A stretch of DNA of 64,000 nt from Bacillota bacterium. Lineage in GTDB: Bacteria > Bacillota_A > Clostridia > Lachnospirales > Lachnospiraceae. The notes under the pieces were generated by a model. The model saw nothing but the letters and a program-made list of their open reading frames with translations, was not told the DNA's origin and did not search any database. The DNA lies in the NCBI GenBank assembly GCA_023407175.1, contig JAEYMU010000012.1, forward strand, positions 62,001 to 126,000. The letters are read 5' to 3'. The translations under genes were made by a program, and so were the position numbers. Shown in pieces: positions 55,912 through 64,000 of the stretch. Position 1 is the first letter of the stretch. The number at the start of each line of letters is the position of its first letter.

Positions 55912-57719
55912 GTTGTAAAATCCTCCATATCCTTCAATTTGGATGTATAACCGAGTGTAAACATGGGAGAGAACGGATATCCTTCCCGTATATAACCGGT
56001 CTTTGCGGGTCCTTCGGCGCTCATGGACACCCTGGTCCGGATTGCCGGAATCACTGCAGAAACCTCGTCTGCTTCTTCAAGACTTTCTTCCCTGCATTTA
56101 TACTCATAATCAATCGTCCGGCTTTCGCTTCCGGAGCAGGTCAGCCGGATTCCCATCATATCCTCCGGATACTCGGTAGTTCCGTAGCAGGCTACCATGT
56201 ATTCATTAATATCCACAGCTGCTTCGGGATCACTCATGGAAAGAATTTTTCTTGTGATACGAATATCACTGCTTCCCTCCGTAAAGGTTATTACCGTCTG
56301 CAGCTTAAGCTTCAGCTCGGAAAATACAATTTCAACCGGCTCCAGGGTAAGTATCCGGTCCGAGCTTTCCTGCGAGAACTTGGCTTTTGTTCTGCATTGG
56401 CAAAGATCCACCTCTTCTCCCCTGTAACTGATTTTGGCGCTTCGAATCGTTCCTTCGCCGGCGTAGTGTGTAAAATAGCCCGCCCTGTATTTTTCCTGAA
56501 TCAGGAACGGATAGGACGCGTCCTGAACATGCGCTGTTCCTATGCCTACCGGCCATTCCAGCTTTGCGGCATACGGCCTTAAATCAACAATTGCGCCTCC
56601 CTGATCCATGTTTACGCACGCTCTCATGAAAGGATCGCAATACCAGAACAGCTGCTTCTGGGAACCGTAAAGAATATCCTTCCACAATGCACATTCCGGC
56701 TCCGTATAGGTCTTTTTCGCCCTGTAGTAATCCGCGAATTCCGACATTGTCATATCGGTCAGAAGGCCCTCCTTTTTCAGCTTCCCGTAATAGGCCATTC
56801 CGTCCTCATAGGACTTTTTCAGCAGCTCATACGGCGCTTCCCAACGTCCCATTTTATTCATCCAGCCCGGTCCTACGAATACCATGTTATAAGCATATCC
56901 GTTATTGTATTTTTCAAGGGCTCTGTATTGGTCAATGAGATTGAAAAGATACGGGAACTCCCAGGTCTCGCTGTCATAAATCATTCCTCTGAGTACATTC
57001 TGCGGATGTGTTCCAAAATTGGAACCGTTTCCGTCATAGCACGCAATGAGATCTCTGGAAAGATGGGGAATCGCAACGATTCCTGAATCCTCCTCCTGAT
57101 TGGCCGCGGGAGCGTGTGTATTCTGCCTGGATGGAATCCACGGAGCCCACGGGCCTCCGTCCATGAAGGTATACCAGGAATTATTGCAGGTGTGATACGC
57201 CTTCGGTCCTTCCTCCCAGCACGTTGCTACTGCGCATTTTACATTCGGATATTTTTCTTTTATATAGTTGATAAGCTCGGCATCCATATAATAGGAGCCT
57301 GTAGACTCCGGGTAAAATCCAAATACCTCATAAAACCTTGCGAACACTTCGTCAACAATTGATTTTTTATCCTCCCAGGAAAACATCCAGATACAAAATT
57401 CCTTTGTTTTATGCTTCTCCCGGAACTCCTTGCACGGTAAGCCCAAAAGTGTCAGTCCGATTTCGTCACCGTATTGTTCATGATCCGCTTTCGCCAGAGC
57501 GATCGCTCCCTCGTTAAAAAGACTTGCATATGTCATCTGAATCGTTGTCTTAAGCCCGTTCTGATGTGCAATTGCCTGCTGTTCCTTAAAAATATCAAGT
57601 GATTCCTTTAACAAGCTTTTTCTTGCAATATCCTCTTCCTTTCCTTGTCCGGTTACTTTTTCAGCATATTCCGGAACCATTTCAGGTCGATGAATAATGT
57701 TAACAACAAACATATCCAT
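55884..57719 (-). CDS. unrecognised 611-residue protein leading the galactan importer operon
   Basis: There is no signal peptide or membrane segment, so it should be cytoplasmic. The N-terminal 370 residues look like an alpha/beta barrel with spaced acidic and histidine residues (QMTYASLFNEGA, GDEIGLTLLGL, YYMDAELINYI, VAIPHLSRDLIACYDG), loosely reminiscent of the deacetylase/GH57-type seven-stranded barrel. The last 220 residues are beta-rich. The start at 57719 has AAGGAG eight bases ahead. It is the first gene of an operon that continues with the zinc ribbon and the three importer genes, so a role in processing an imported galactoside is likely, but the reaction is unknown. Confidence 0.7.
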   Translation of the reverse strand: MDMFVVNIIHRPEMVPEYAEKVTGQGKEEDIARKSLLKESLDIFKEQQAIAHQNGLKTTIQMTYASLFNEGAIALAKADHEQYGDEIGLTLLGLPCKEFREKHKTKEFCIWMFSWEDKKSIVDEVFARFYEVFGFYPESTGSYYMDAELINYIKEKYPNVKCAVATCWEEGPKAYHTCNNSWYTFMDGGPWAPWIPSRQNTHAPAANQEEDSGIVAIPHLSRDLIACYDGNGSNFGTHPQNVLRGMIYDSETWEFPYLFNLIDQYRALEKYNNGYAYNMVFVGPGWMNKMGRWEAPYELLKKSYEDGMAYYGKLKKEGLLTDMTMSEFADYYRAKKTYTEPECALWKDILYGSQKQLFWYCDPFMRACVNMDQGGAIVDLRPYAAKLEWPVGIGTAHVQDASYPFLIQEKYRAGYFTHYAGEGTIRSAKISYRGEEVDLCQCRTKAKFSQESSDRILTLEPVEIVFSELKLKLQTVITFTEGSSDIRITRKILSMSDPEAAVDINEYMVACYGTTEYPEDMMGIRLTCSGSESRTIDYEYKCREESLEEADEVSAVIPAIRTRVSMSAEGPAKTGYIREGYPFSPMFTLGYTSKLKDMEDFTTWLRLERAN

Positions 57720-57752
57720 TCTTAGTTCTCCTTGTCATAATCCTTTGTTGCG

Positions 57753-57802
57753 CAATCGGTTGTCCATAATTTTAGTATATCATTGTAAAATGCCCTTGTC
57801 AA
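57753..57802 (-). promoter_or_regulatory. promoter and operator-like site of the galactan importer operon
   Basis: On the minus strand an exact TTGACA (57797-57802) and TATACT (57774-57779) are 17 bases apart. Just downstream of the -10, at 57753-57762, is CAATCGGTTG inside TTGCGCAATCGGTTGTCC, a LacI-operator-like near-palindrome. The same motif lies at the divergent galactanase promoter. Confidence 0.75.
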
Positions 57803-57990
57803 GGTATATTTTCAATGTAAGTCCAATATTTTTATTGATATTGTACATTTTGCGATCCCACTCTCTAAAATTTCTATTCAGCTTTATGTAAATATACCCT
57901 CATATTTGTTGCGCAGGCTGAGCTATATCTGCCATAAAAATCAATCAAAGCTCCCGTAAAATAATCGTTTTCAGAGACATTATCTTTAGA

Positions 57991-58011
57991 CACGCCCCAG
58001 TACTGGGCGTG
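57991..58011. repeat. short GC-rich hairpin in the galactan intergenic region
   Basis: CACGCC...GGCGTG flanks CAGTACTG, so nearly the whole 21 bases are self-complementary. It lies in the middle of the 616-base gap 57720-58335, which otherwise holds two divergent promoter-operator sites and AT-rich sequence with no gene seen. Confidence 0.5.
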
Positions 58012-58200
58012 CCTGAATACCGCTGTCACAGAGCGCTAAACGTTCCGAGTCATAGCGGATTGCCATTTTTTCCCCAAACCACATCAATAGTATTGCGCAA
58101 TTTTACAAAAAAGCGGACAACATTCATATAAAACAGCTTCAAATCCGTATTTTAAATTCCTTTATTTGGTCATTCGTATCTACATTTTTGCTAAATTTGC

Positions 58201-58246
58201 TTTACCAAATAACAGGAATATGTTATAATTAATGCGCAATCGTTTG
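58201..58246 (+). promoter_or_regulatory. promoter and operator-like site of the galactanase gene
   Basis: TTTACC (58201-58206) and TATAAT (58224-58229) are 17 bases apart, and TGT precedes the TATAAT as an extended -10. Immediately downstream, at 58237-58246, is CAATCGTTTG within TGCGCAATCGTTTGTCC, matching the site at the importer promoter in 16 of 17 positions. Confidence 0.75.
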
Positions 58247-58335
58247 TCCAAATATTTAATATGATCCGTTCAAGCATATAGCTTAAACTGCTTTTCAGAA
58301 TTTGAGCTGCCTTATGGCAGCACGGGAGGATTAAA

Positions 58336-60312
58336 ATGAAAAAAATATGGTTATTCATCTTGATGCCGGCAATATTCCTGGCTGGCTGTCAAGGCTCAAG
58401 GAGCAAATCGGACGAACAAACCGAGGTAACTATATCCGAGAGCACTCCGGAAATCTTCGTGGATGCCGTGGAAGGAATGTCCGACGATTTTATTCTTGGC
58501 TGCGACGTTTCAAGCATGATTGCGGAAGAAAAAAGCGGAGTTGTATTCTATAATGATAAAGGAGAGGAACAGGATCTTTTGCTGACGCTTGCGGAAAACG
58601 GCGTAAATACCATTCGAATCCGTGTCTGGAACGATCCCTATGACGGTAAAGGCTACGGATATGGCGGGGGCAACAACGATGTGGACACCGCTATAGAAAT
58701 CGGCAAAAGAGCAACGCAATACGGAATGGGCTGCATCATAGATTTTCACTATTCTGATTTTTGGGCAGACCCTGCCAAGCAGATGTGTCCAAAGGCATGG
58801 GAGGAAATGGATATCACAGAAAAATCCGATGCTCTATACCAGTTTACCTATGACTCTCTGAAAAAAATTCTGGATGCAAAAGTCAATGTGACTATGGTCC
58901 AGATCGGTAACGAGACCACCACGGGAATGAGCGGCGAGACGAAGTGGAGTAATATCGCAAAGCTTATGACCGCAGGAAGCAAGGCAATTCGGGACATTCA
59001 AAAGGAATATGATAAGGATATTCTGATTGCAGTGCATTTCACGAACCCGGAAAATGCAGCCCAATATGAAAAATTCGCATTGACCCTTTATAAATTCGAT
59101 ATCGACTATGATGTATTCGCTTCCTCTTACTATCCCTACTGGCATGGCACCCTGGATAATCTGAAGGAAATCCTTCAAAAGATTGCAACGGAGTACGGGA
59201 AAAAGGTTATGGTGATGGAGATTTCCTATGCATATACCTACGAGGACAAGGATGGCTTTGCCAACTCCATTAACGCGGATTCCTCCTGCGAATTCCCCTA
59301 TGCCCTAACCGTGCAGGGGCAGGCGGACTGTATCCGTGACGTGGCCGCTGCGGTAGCCTCGATAAAGGATGCCGGAATTGGAATCTGTTACTGGGAGCCG
59401 GCATGGATACCGGTGCCGGGCAGCGACACAAAGGAGCGGCAGCTATTATGGCAAAAATACGGTTCCGGGTGGGCTTCCAGCTTTGCCTCCGAATATGATC
59501 CCGACGATGCGGGCGTATACTATGGCGGTTCCTCCTGGGACAACCAGGCTATGTTTGATTCTGCCGGACACCCGCTTGCTTCCCTAAGCGTGTTCCGTCT
59601 CCTGAAAACCGGTGCGACAACCGAGATAAAGATCGACAGCCTTGTCAATCCGACCGTCACTGTGCGAATCGGTAATGAAATCAAATATCCGGACAAGGTG
59701 ACTGCCAGCTTAAACAACGGAGAAGCAAAGGAGCTTGACGTAGCCTGGGATACCTCCTCTATGGATAAAACTCCTCCTCTTGGAACCTATCAGGTAACGG
59801 GTAAGGCGACCTATGAGGGTAAGGATTTTGAAGCCACCTGTACGGTAAAGATTGTAGAACTCAACTATCTGAATAATACAAGCTTTGAAGAGGACGATCT
59901 TAGCATGTGGAAAATCACCAACATCGATGATGCTACTTCAGAGTTATTTGTAATTGACAAAAAAGCAGATGCAGTGACCGGAACAAAATCACTGCACTTC
60001 TACTCGAATTCTGCGGAAGGCGTAAATTTCACAGTGGAGCAGTCCCCAGCTGATGTTCCCGAAGGCTCCTACAAATTCTCTCTGACGATTCATGGCGGAG
60101 ATGCAAGCACGCAGGATATTGAAATCTATGCTATTGCAGACGGCGTGACCTACACCGCACCGGCCACCATAACCAAGTGGGCCGAATATAAATATCCGGT
60201 GATCACCGGCATAAAATGCACTTCCGGCACAATAACCGTCGGCGCAAGAGTAACCTCCAACACCGGCTCCTGGGGCAATCTGGATGATTTCATCCTTGCT
60301 CCCGATAAATAA
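58336..60312 (+). CDS. GH53 endo-beta-1,4-galactanase lipoprotein with Ig-like and carbohydrate-binding modules
   Basis: A lipoprotein signal ends in FLAGC. The GH53 domain spans about residues 50-410: FILGCDVSSM at the start, IRIRVWNDPYDGKGYGYGGG, the acid/base in VQIGNETTTGM near 192 and the nucleophile in VMVMEISYAYT near 294. This family cuts beta-1,4-galactan side chains of pectin. Residues of about 430-510 form a bacterial Ig-like (Big_4) module, and residues of about 515-655 (from NYLNNTSFEEDDLSMW) a beta-sandwich resembling galactan-binding CBM61. AGGATTAAA precedes the ATG. It is divergent from the importer operon and shares its operator motif, so both are probably induced together. 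Confidence 0.93.
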   Translation: MKKIWLFILMPAIFLAGCQGSRSKSDEQTEVTISESTPEIFVDAVEGMSDDFILGCDVSSMIAEEKSGVVFYNDKGEEQDLLLTLAENGVNTIRIRVWNDPYDGKGYGYGGGNNDVDTAIEIGKRATQYGMGCIIDFHYSDFWADPAKQMCPKAWEEMDITEKSDALYQFTYDSLKKILDAKVNVTMVQIGNETTTGMSGETKWSNIAKLMTAGSKAIRDIQKEYDKDILIAVHFTNPENAAQYEKFALTLYKFDIDYDVFASSYYPYWHGTLDNLKEILQKIATEYGKKVMVMEISYAYTYEDKDGFANSINADSSCEFPYALTVQGQADCIRDVAAAVASIKDAGIGICYWEPAWIPVPGSDTKERQLLWQKYGSGWASSFASEYDPDDAGVYYGGSSWDNQAMFDSAGHPLASLSVFRLLKTGATTEIKIDSLVNPTVTVRIGNEIKYPDKVTASLNNGEAKELDVAWDTSSMDKTPPLGTYQVTGKATYEGKDFEATCTVKIVELNYLNNTSFEEDDLSMWKITNIDDATSELFVIDKKADAVTGTKSLHFYSNSAEGVNFTVEQSPADVPEGSYKFSLTIHGGDASTQDIEIYAIADGVTYTAPATITKWAEYKYPVITGIKCTSGTITVGARVTSNTGSWGNLDDFILAPDK

Positions 60313-60344
60313 ACCTGCAGAAACGATCATGCCATAAGGAAAGG

Positions 60345-60407
60345 TAAACGGTACCCCAATGGTAAGACACAGAAAGAGGCTGTGCTTAACTATCAGGGTA
60401 CCGTTTA
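60345..60407. terminator. bidirectional stem-loop between GH53 and GH13 genes
   Basis: TAAACGGTACCC (60345-60356) and GGGTACCGTTTA (60396-60407) are perfectly complementary over 12 bases, with an inner CACAG/CTGTG stem. The two genes converge here. The T-runs are short on both sides. Confidence 0.65.
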
Positions 60408-60414
60408 GTTTCTC

Positions 60415-62286
60415 CTACTTCATTTTCCATACAGCTGTTTCATAGGGGCGCAGCGACGAGGAGGAAGCCTCCGCATAATTCGATAGCAAACGCCTTCCCT
60501 CCGGCAGCATTTTTCGTTTGATTTTGTATGGACTCAAATTATTTTCAATATACAGCGTTTCCTTATCATCCTTTCGGTAATAAGTAAATAAGTTCTTAAC
60601 CCTCTTATTTATAAATGTCACATCCCCATAATAGATGACGGAATGCTCCTTTCGGAAGGCAAGCACTTTCTGATAAAAGCGCAGGATAGAATTTTCATCC
60701 TTTAACTGTGCTTCTACATTGCAATTCTTATAATCATCATCCATCATAATCCACGGTTTATTTGCAGAAAAGCCTGCATATTGCTGATTGTTCCATTGCA
60801 TAGGCGTTCTGGCATGGTCTCTTGTACCTGCCAGCACTTTATGAAAAGCAGCTTCTTTATCCATTGTCCTGCACAGCTCATCATAAAGATTAAGTGACTC
60901 CACATCACGAAGCTCCTCAACCGATGGAAAGCTTTGATTTATCATTCCCAGCTCCTGGCCTTGAAAGATAAACGGGGTGCCGCGCAATGTAAGCTGAAGC
61001 ACTGCCAGCAGCTTACCCAGGACATTGCGAAACCCAGGGTCAGAATTTATCTTGGAAATCATACGGGGATTATCATGGTTTTCATAAAACAACGAGATCT
61101 GGCAACGATTCCCGTAATGCTCCATCCAGTCTATCATATATTTCTTGAAATAATTGAGATCATACCGATAATCACTAAAGCGGGTATGCCCCGGAGTTTC
61201 AAGATGGTCAAAGGAAAATACCATATCCAGCTCATTCCGGTAATCTCCGGTTAACAGCTTACTCATTTCCATTCCCGTCCCGGGAGTTTCTCCAACAGAA
61301 AAAGCATGGTACGGAAGAAATACCTTTTCTTTTAATTCCTGCAAATACTCATGAAGACGAGGTCCATAAAAATAATTTTCCACACCATAATAGCCCATGA
61401 GTCTGCCGATACTTTCATTACCGTCAGGTAAGCCGCTGCGCTTGGAAATGTAATTTATGACATCCAGCCGGAAGCCGTCAACGCCCTTTTCCAGCCACCA
61501 GCGTACCATCTTGTGAATTTCATCGCGTACCGCCGCATTTTCCCAGTTTAAATCCATTTGTTTCTTAGAGAATAAATGTAAGGCATACTGTTTTCGTTCC
61601 TCTACATAATTCCAGGCACTGCCGCTAAAGAAGGAAGTCCAATTATTGGGTTTATCCCTGAAAATATAATAGTCTCCGTACCTGGAATCCGGTTCATGAA
61701 CGGCTTTCTGATACCATTCATGTTCATCAGAGGTATGGTTTACCACCAGGTCCATGATCAGCCTCATACCCCGATTATGAAGCTCCTGAAGCATATGATC
61801 AAAATCCTCCAGGGTACCAAATTCGGTCATAATTTTTTGGTAATCCCTGATATCATACCCGTTATCATCATTCGGAGAATCATAAATTGGTGAAAGCCAG
61901 ATTGCATCTATCCCCAGCTCCTTCAAATAGTCCAGCTTACCGGTAATGCCTTTCAGATCGCCAATGCCATCACCATTGCTGTCCTTAAAGCTTCTTGGGT
62001 ATATCTGGTAAAATACTGCTTCCTTCCACCAGGCCTTTTGAATTGGTGCGGTATCTGTCCTTGGGCTTTCCTGCTCGCTGTTCAAAAGCGTGAGCAAAGC
62101 ATTTACAAATCCATCATCCAGTTGTCTTTTCAAAAGCTTTGGCAATACTTTTAATTTCAGATTACCAATGACAGGATTTGCAACAGCCTTTCTATCAATA
62201 TTCATTTGCAGCAGTATTTTGTTTATAATGTCCCGCCCGATTGGATTTGCATAGACATCCTTGATCCGATTGTTTTCTGTCAGCAT
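60415..62286 (-). CDS. GH13 oligo-1,6-glucosidase-like enzyme with N-terminal helical extension
   Basis: The catalytic part starts at WWKEAVFYQIYPRSFKDSNG (near residue 85). It shows DLVVNHTSDEH, the nucleophile in GFRLDVIN near 274, the acid/base in SVGETPG near 333 and YENHDNPR. QMDLNWEN fits the oligo-1,6-glucosidase signature, and Val after the nucleophile is typical of alpha-1,6 specificity. The first 85 residues (about NPIGRDIINKILLQMNIDRK to the barrel) are an extra helical module not in classical members. GGAGAGATTTT precedes the ATG at 62286. It follows the GPH symporter after 60 bases, so it likely works on sugars that transporter brings in. Confidence 0.9.
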   Translation of the reverse strand: MLTENNRIKDVYANPIGRDIINKILLQMNIDRKAVANPVIGNLKLKVLPKLLKRQLDDGFVNALLTLLNSEQESPRTDTAPIQKAWWKEAVFYQIYPRSFKDSNGDGIGDLKGITGKLDYLKELGIDAIWLSPIYDSPNDDNGYDIRDYQKIMTEFGTLEDFDHMLQELHNRGMRLIMDLVVNHTSDEHEWYQKAVHEPDSRYGDYYIFRDKPNNWTSFFSGSAWNYVEERKQYALHLFSKKQMDLNWENAAVRDEIHKMVRWWLEKGVDGFRLDVINYISKRSGLPDGNESIGRLMGYYGVENYFYGPRLHEYLQELKEKVFLPYHAFSVGETPGTGMEMSKLLTGDYRNELDMVFSFDHLETPGHTRFSDYRYDLNYFKKYMIDWMEHYGNRCQISLFYENHDNPRMISKINSDPGFRNVLGKLLAVLQLTLRGTPFIFQGQELGMINQSFPSVEELRDVESLNLYDELCRTMDKEAAFHKVLAGTRDHARTPMQWNNQQYAGFSANKPWIMMDDDYKNCNVEAQLKDENSILRFYQKVLAFRKEHSVIYYGDVTFINKRVKNLFTYYRKDDKETLYIENNLSPYKIKRKMLPEGRRLLSNYAEASSSSLRPYETAVWKMK

Positions 62287-62345
62287 AAAATCTCTCCAGT
62301 TCTTTTTATACATGCTGCATTGCGTAAATATCACTTAATTCAGCA

Positions 62346-63707
62346 CTAGCTTTCTTTAATATCACCGCGTGCAGTCAGATCCGAAATGATCCGATCAAAC
62401 ATCTGTTTATCAATCTTAAATTTTCTGCGGTAGATGATATAGCCAACCACGATAAAGAAAAGAGGTAAAATCAACATGGCCAGCTTCATAAGCAGCAATC
62501 CGGAATCGGCTACATCGTTTGGGGTTTCAGCGGCATTAATCCCGGAAAGGATTAAGGTCACACCAACAATCCCATTTGCAATTGCGCCGCCGATTTTATT
62601 AATAAACGGCTGTACAGAAAAGGTGATACTTTCATTACGATGGCCGAGCTTCCACTGTCCATACTCTACCGTATCCGTCAAAAACATCAGCATCAGTAAT
62701 TGAATAAATGCCTGCCCTACAAATATAAAAATACCGGCGGCGCCTATAAAAATCATGTTCATTGGCGCAAGGAAGAAAATGGTATACCCTGTCACAACCA
62801 AAACAGTGGCAAAAGCATATAGGGTTTTCCGGCTGAATCTCTTTGAAAACAGAGGAAAAACAACCAATGCCCCCAGCTGGGAGACTCCAAGAATTGCGGC
62901 AAACACAGAGTACATTCCTTCATTTTTAAAAGCATATTTAAAGAAATAAACTCCAAAGCTCGTGGTAGTGCAATAGCCTATCATAAACAATGCCATTGAA
63001 ATCGCTGTAAATAATAGCTGATCATTCTTAAACAATATGCGAAACATTTCCTTTAAGGAGGTCGATTCCTGTTTTACGTGAATGCTCTTATCTTCTTTTA
63101 CTCCAAATACAGTAAAGCAAAGAAATGCCCAGGTAATTAAAACAACGGCGATTATCGCAATCTGCCAGGCCCTTTTGTCTCCCCCCAATGCATTTGTAAC
63201 AGGCAAAATGCCGACTACCACGGAAAACAATCCGATATTCGCGCAAATCCTGGCAAAGGATCCGGTTTTCTCACGTTCCTTCTGATCAAGGGTCAGGGAA
63301 GGAAGCATTGACCAATAAGCGATATCATTGGCCCCATAGGTTAAATCCCAGAGCAGGTAGATGATTACAAACAGGATCACATACCCTGCGCCCTTAAGTC
63401 CAAAATCAAAAAACAATAACGCTGTGAGAATTCCGCCTGCAATACCTCCAATTACAATCCAGGGTTTAAACTTTCCAAACCGGGTATGGGTATTGTCTAC
63501 CAAAAAACCCATAATCGGATCATTTACAGCATCAAAAATACGAAGAATCGTCAATGCCCCCGTCATCCACCACATAATAGAATCGGGCAGATTCAAAATA
63601 TCTGTCAGAAAATACAGCAGATATATGCTTACCATTGCATAGAGCATATCCCTTCCAATTGTACCGAGGCCAAAGGTATAACGATTATAATTTGTTTTCG
63701 TTTTCAC
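62346..63707 (-). CDS. GPH-family sugar:cation symporter (MelB-like)
   Basis: A 453-residue protein with about twelve helices and the glycoside-pentoside-hexuronide symporter pattern: GRDMLYAMVSIYLLYF at the start, RIFDAVNDPIMGFLVDNT with the cation-site aspartates, and FGKFKPWI. Relatives carry melibiose or other alpha-galactosides with Na+ or H+. The start is a GTG at 63707 with GGAGG eight bases upstream. It overlaps the alpha-galactosidase stop by four bases (GTGA), so the two are coupled. Context points to melibiose or raffinose-type sugars. Confidence 0.9.
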   Translation of the reverse strand: MKTKTNYNRYTFGLGTIGRDMLYAMVSIYLLYFLTDILNLPDSIMWWMTGALTILRIFDAVNDPIMGFLVDNTHTRFGKFKPWIVIGGIAGGILTALLFFDFGLKGAGYVILFVIIYLLWDLTYGANDIAYWSMLPSLTLDQKEREKTGSFARICANIGLFSVVVGILPVTNALGGDKRAWQIAIIAVVLITWAFLCFTVFGVKEDKSIHVKQESTSLKEMFRILFKNDQLLFTAISMALFMIGYCTTTSFGVYFFKYAFKNEGMYSVFAAILGVSQLGALVVFPLFSKRFSRKTLYAFATVLVVTGYTIFFLAPMNMIFIGAAGIFIFVGQAFIQLLMLMFLTDTVEYGQWKLGHRNESITFSVQPFINKIGGAIANGIVGVTLILSGINAAETPNDVADSGLLLMKLAMLILPLFFIVVGYIIYRRKFKIDKQMFDRIISDLTARGDIKES

Positions 63708-64000
63708 AGCTCATCCTCCCCATTATTCTTCTCCGTAATATACAAATTTGACCCAAAATCACCAAGCATTCGTACCTTTTTGTGGTAACCCGTGCCAATG
63801 AACTGTTCACATAACGGAATACCTGCTTCCAGAGCCTGATCGGAGCAGGTATAGGTTTCCACACAATCCCTCAGGCTGTAATGGCGATTCGCCATACGCA
63901 TAAGCATACCGTCCGGATTTAATTCCACCGGCAGGATGTGTTTGGTCAAGCCCCCAAAGCGTTCGATGTAAAGTCTTTGCGGCCGTGTTCTGATGGTATA
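63704..64000 (-). CDS. GH36 alpha-galactosidase, C-terminal end only
   Basis: Ninety-nine codons are visible and the frame is open at the window edge, so the 5' part is missing. The stretch RLYIERFGGLTKHILPVELN followed by RMANRHYSLRDCVETY and EQFIGTGYHKKVRMLGDFG matches the C-terminal beta-domain of Firmicute GH36 alpha-galactosidases, in which these lines are well conserved. The catalytic barrel lies outside. The stop overlaps the GTG of the symporter gene. The enzyme would split terminal alpha-1,6-galactose from melibiose or raffinose inside the cell. Confidence 0.8.
   Translation of the reverse strand, partial: YTIRTRPQRLYIERFGGLTKHILPVELNPDGMLMRMANRHYSLRDCVETYTCSDQALEAGIPLCEQFIGTGYHKKVRMLGDFGSNLYITEKNNGEDEL

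Overview
The window looks like chromosome of a low-to-moderate-GC Firmicute, most likely a plant-polysaccharide-degrading Lachnospiraceae relative (Clostridium cluster XIVa; Lachnoclostridium/Anaerocolumna-like). The reasons are Gram-positive style lipoprotein and signal peptides, strong AGGAGG ribosome binding sites, consensus sigma-A promoters, ABC-type oligosaccharide importers paired with cytoplasmic glycosidases and phosphorylases, and several c-di-GMP enzymes. The genus is inference. No rRNA, tRNA, CRISPR array, phage or transposase gene was seen.

Layout. 1-8.3 kb (minus strand): a MacB-like ABC ATPase/permease fusion running off the left edge, two tandem paralogous membrane-anchored sugar-binding-type proteins, a YibE/F membrane protein, a secreted alkaline phosphatase with a possible PhoP box, and an HD-GYP protein. 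8.5-11.7 kb (minus): a DUF4867-type protein, D-lactate dehydrogenase, a FucU/RbsD mutarotase and a lipoprotein amidase. 11.9-18.6 kb: a patatin-like lipase, a HAD phosphatase, a palindromic repeat array, a TetR regulator divergent from a 1026-residue MMPL/RND exporter, and an HD-domain protein.

18.7-27.3 kb (minus) is a complete sucrose/fructo-oligosaccharide operon: binding protein, two permeases, sucrose phosphorylase, GH32 fructosidase, LacI-type regulator and fructokinase. It is driven by a perfect consensus promoter overlapped by a 30-bp perfect palindrome, a strong candidate for the regulator's operator. 27.6-37.5 kb holds a DUF5050-like repeat lipoprotein, two divergent GGDEF-EAL proteins, a solute-binding lipoprotein whose start lies inside one GGDEF-EAL gene, and a GH5 endoglucanase lipoprotein with its own terminator.

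37.5-46.3 kb: an AT-rich pair of ABC exporter half-transporters, RtcB with a small Cys-rich companion protein, a palindrome-rich gene-free stretch, an SDR oxidoreductase and RecQ.

46.4-60.4 kb is a beta-1,4-galactan locus: AraC regulator, GH2 beta-galactosidase, a galacto-oligosaccharide-type ABC importer in an operon with an unrecognised 611-residue protein and a 70-residue zinc ribbon, and a divergent GH53 galactanase lipoprotein. Matching operator-like sites lie just downstream of the two divergent promoters. 60.4-64 kb (minus) is an alpha-galactoside locus: the end of a GH36 alpha-galactosidase, a GPH-family symporter and a GH13 oligo-1,6-glucosidase-like enzyme. Together the genes describe a cell that cuts galactan and cellulose outside, imports oligosaccharides and splits them inside, and may couple polymer sensing to c-di-GMP.
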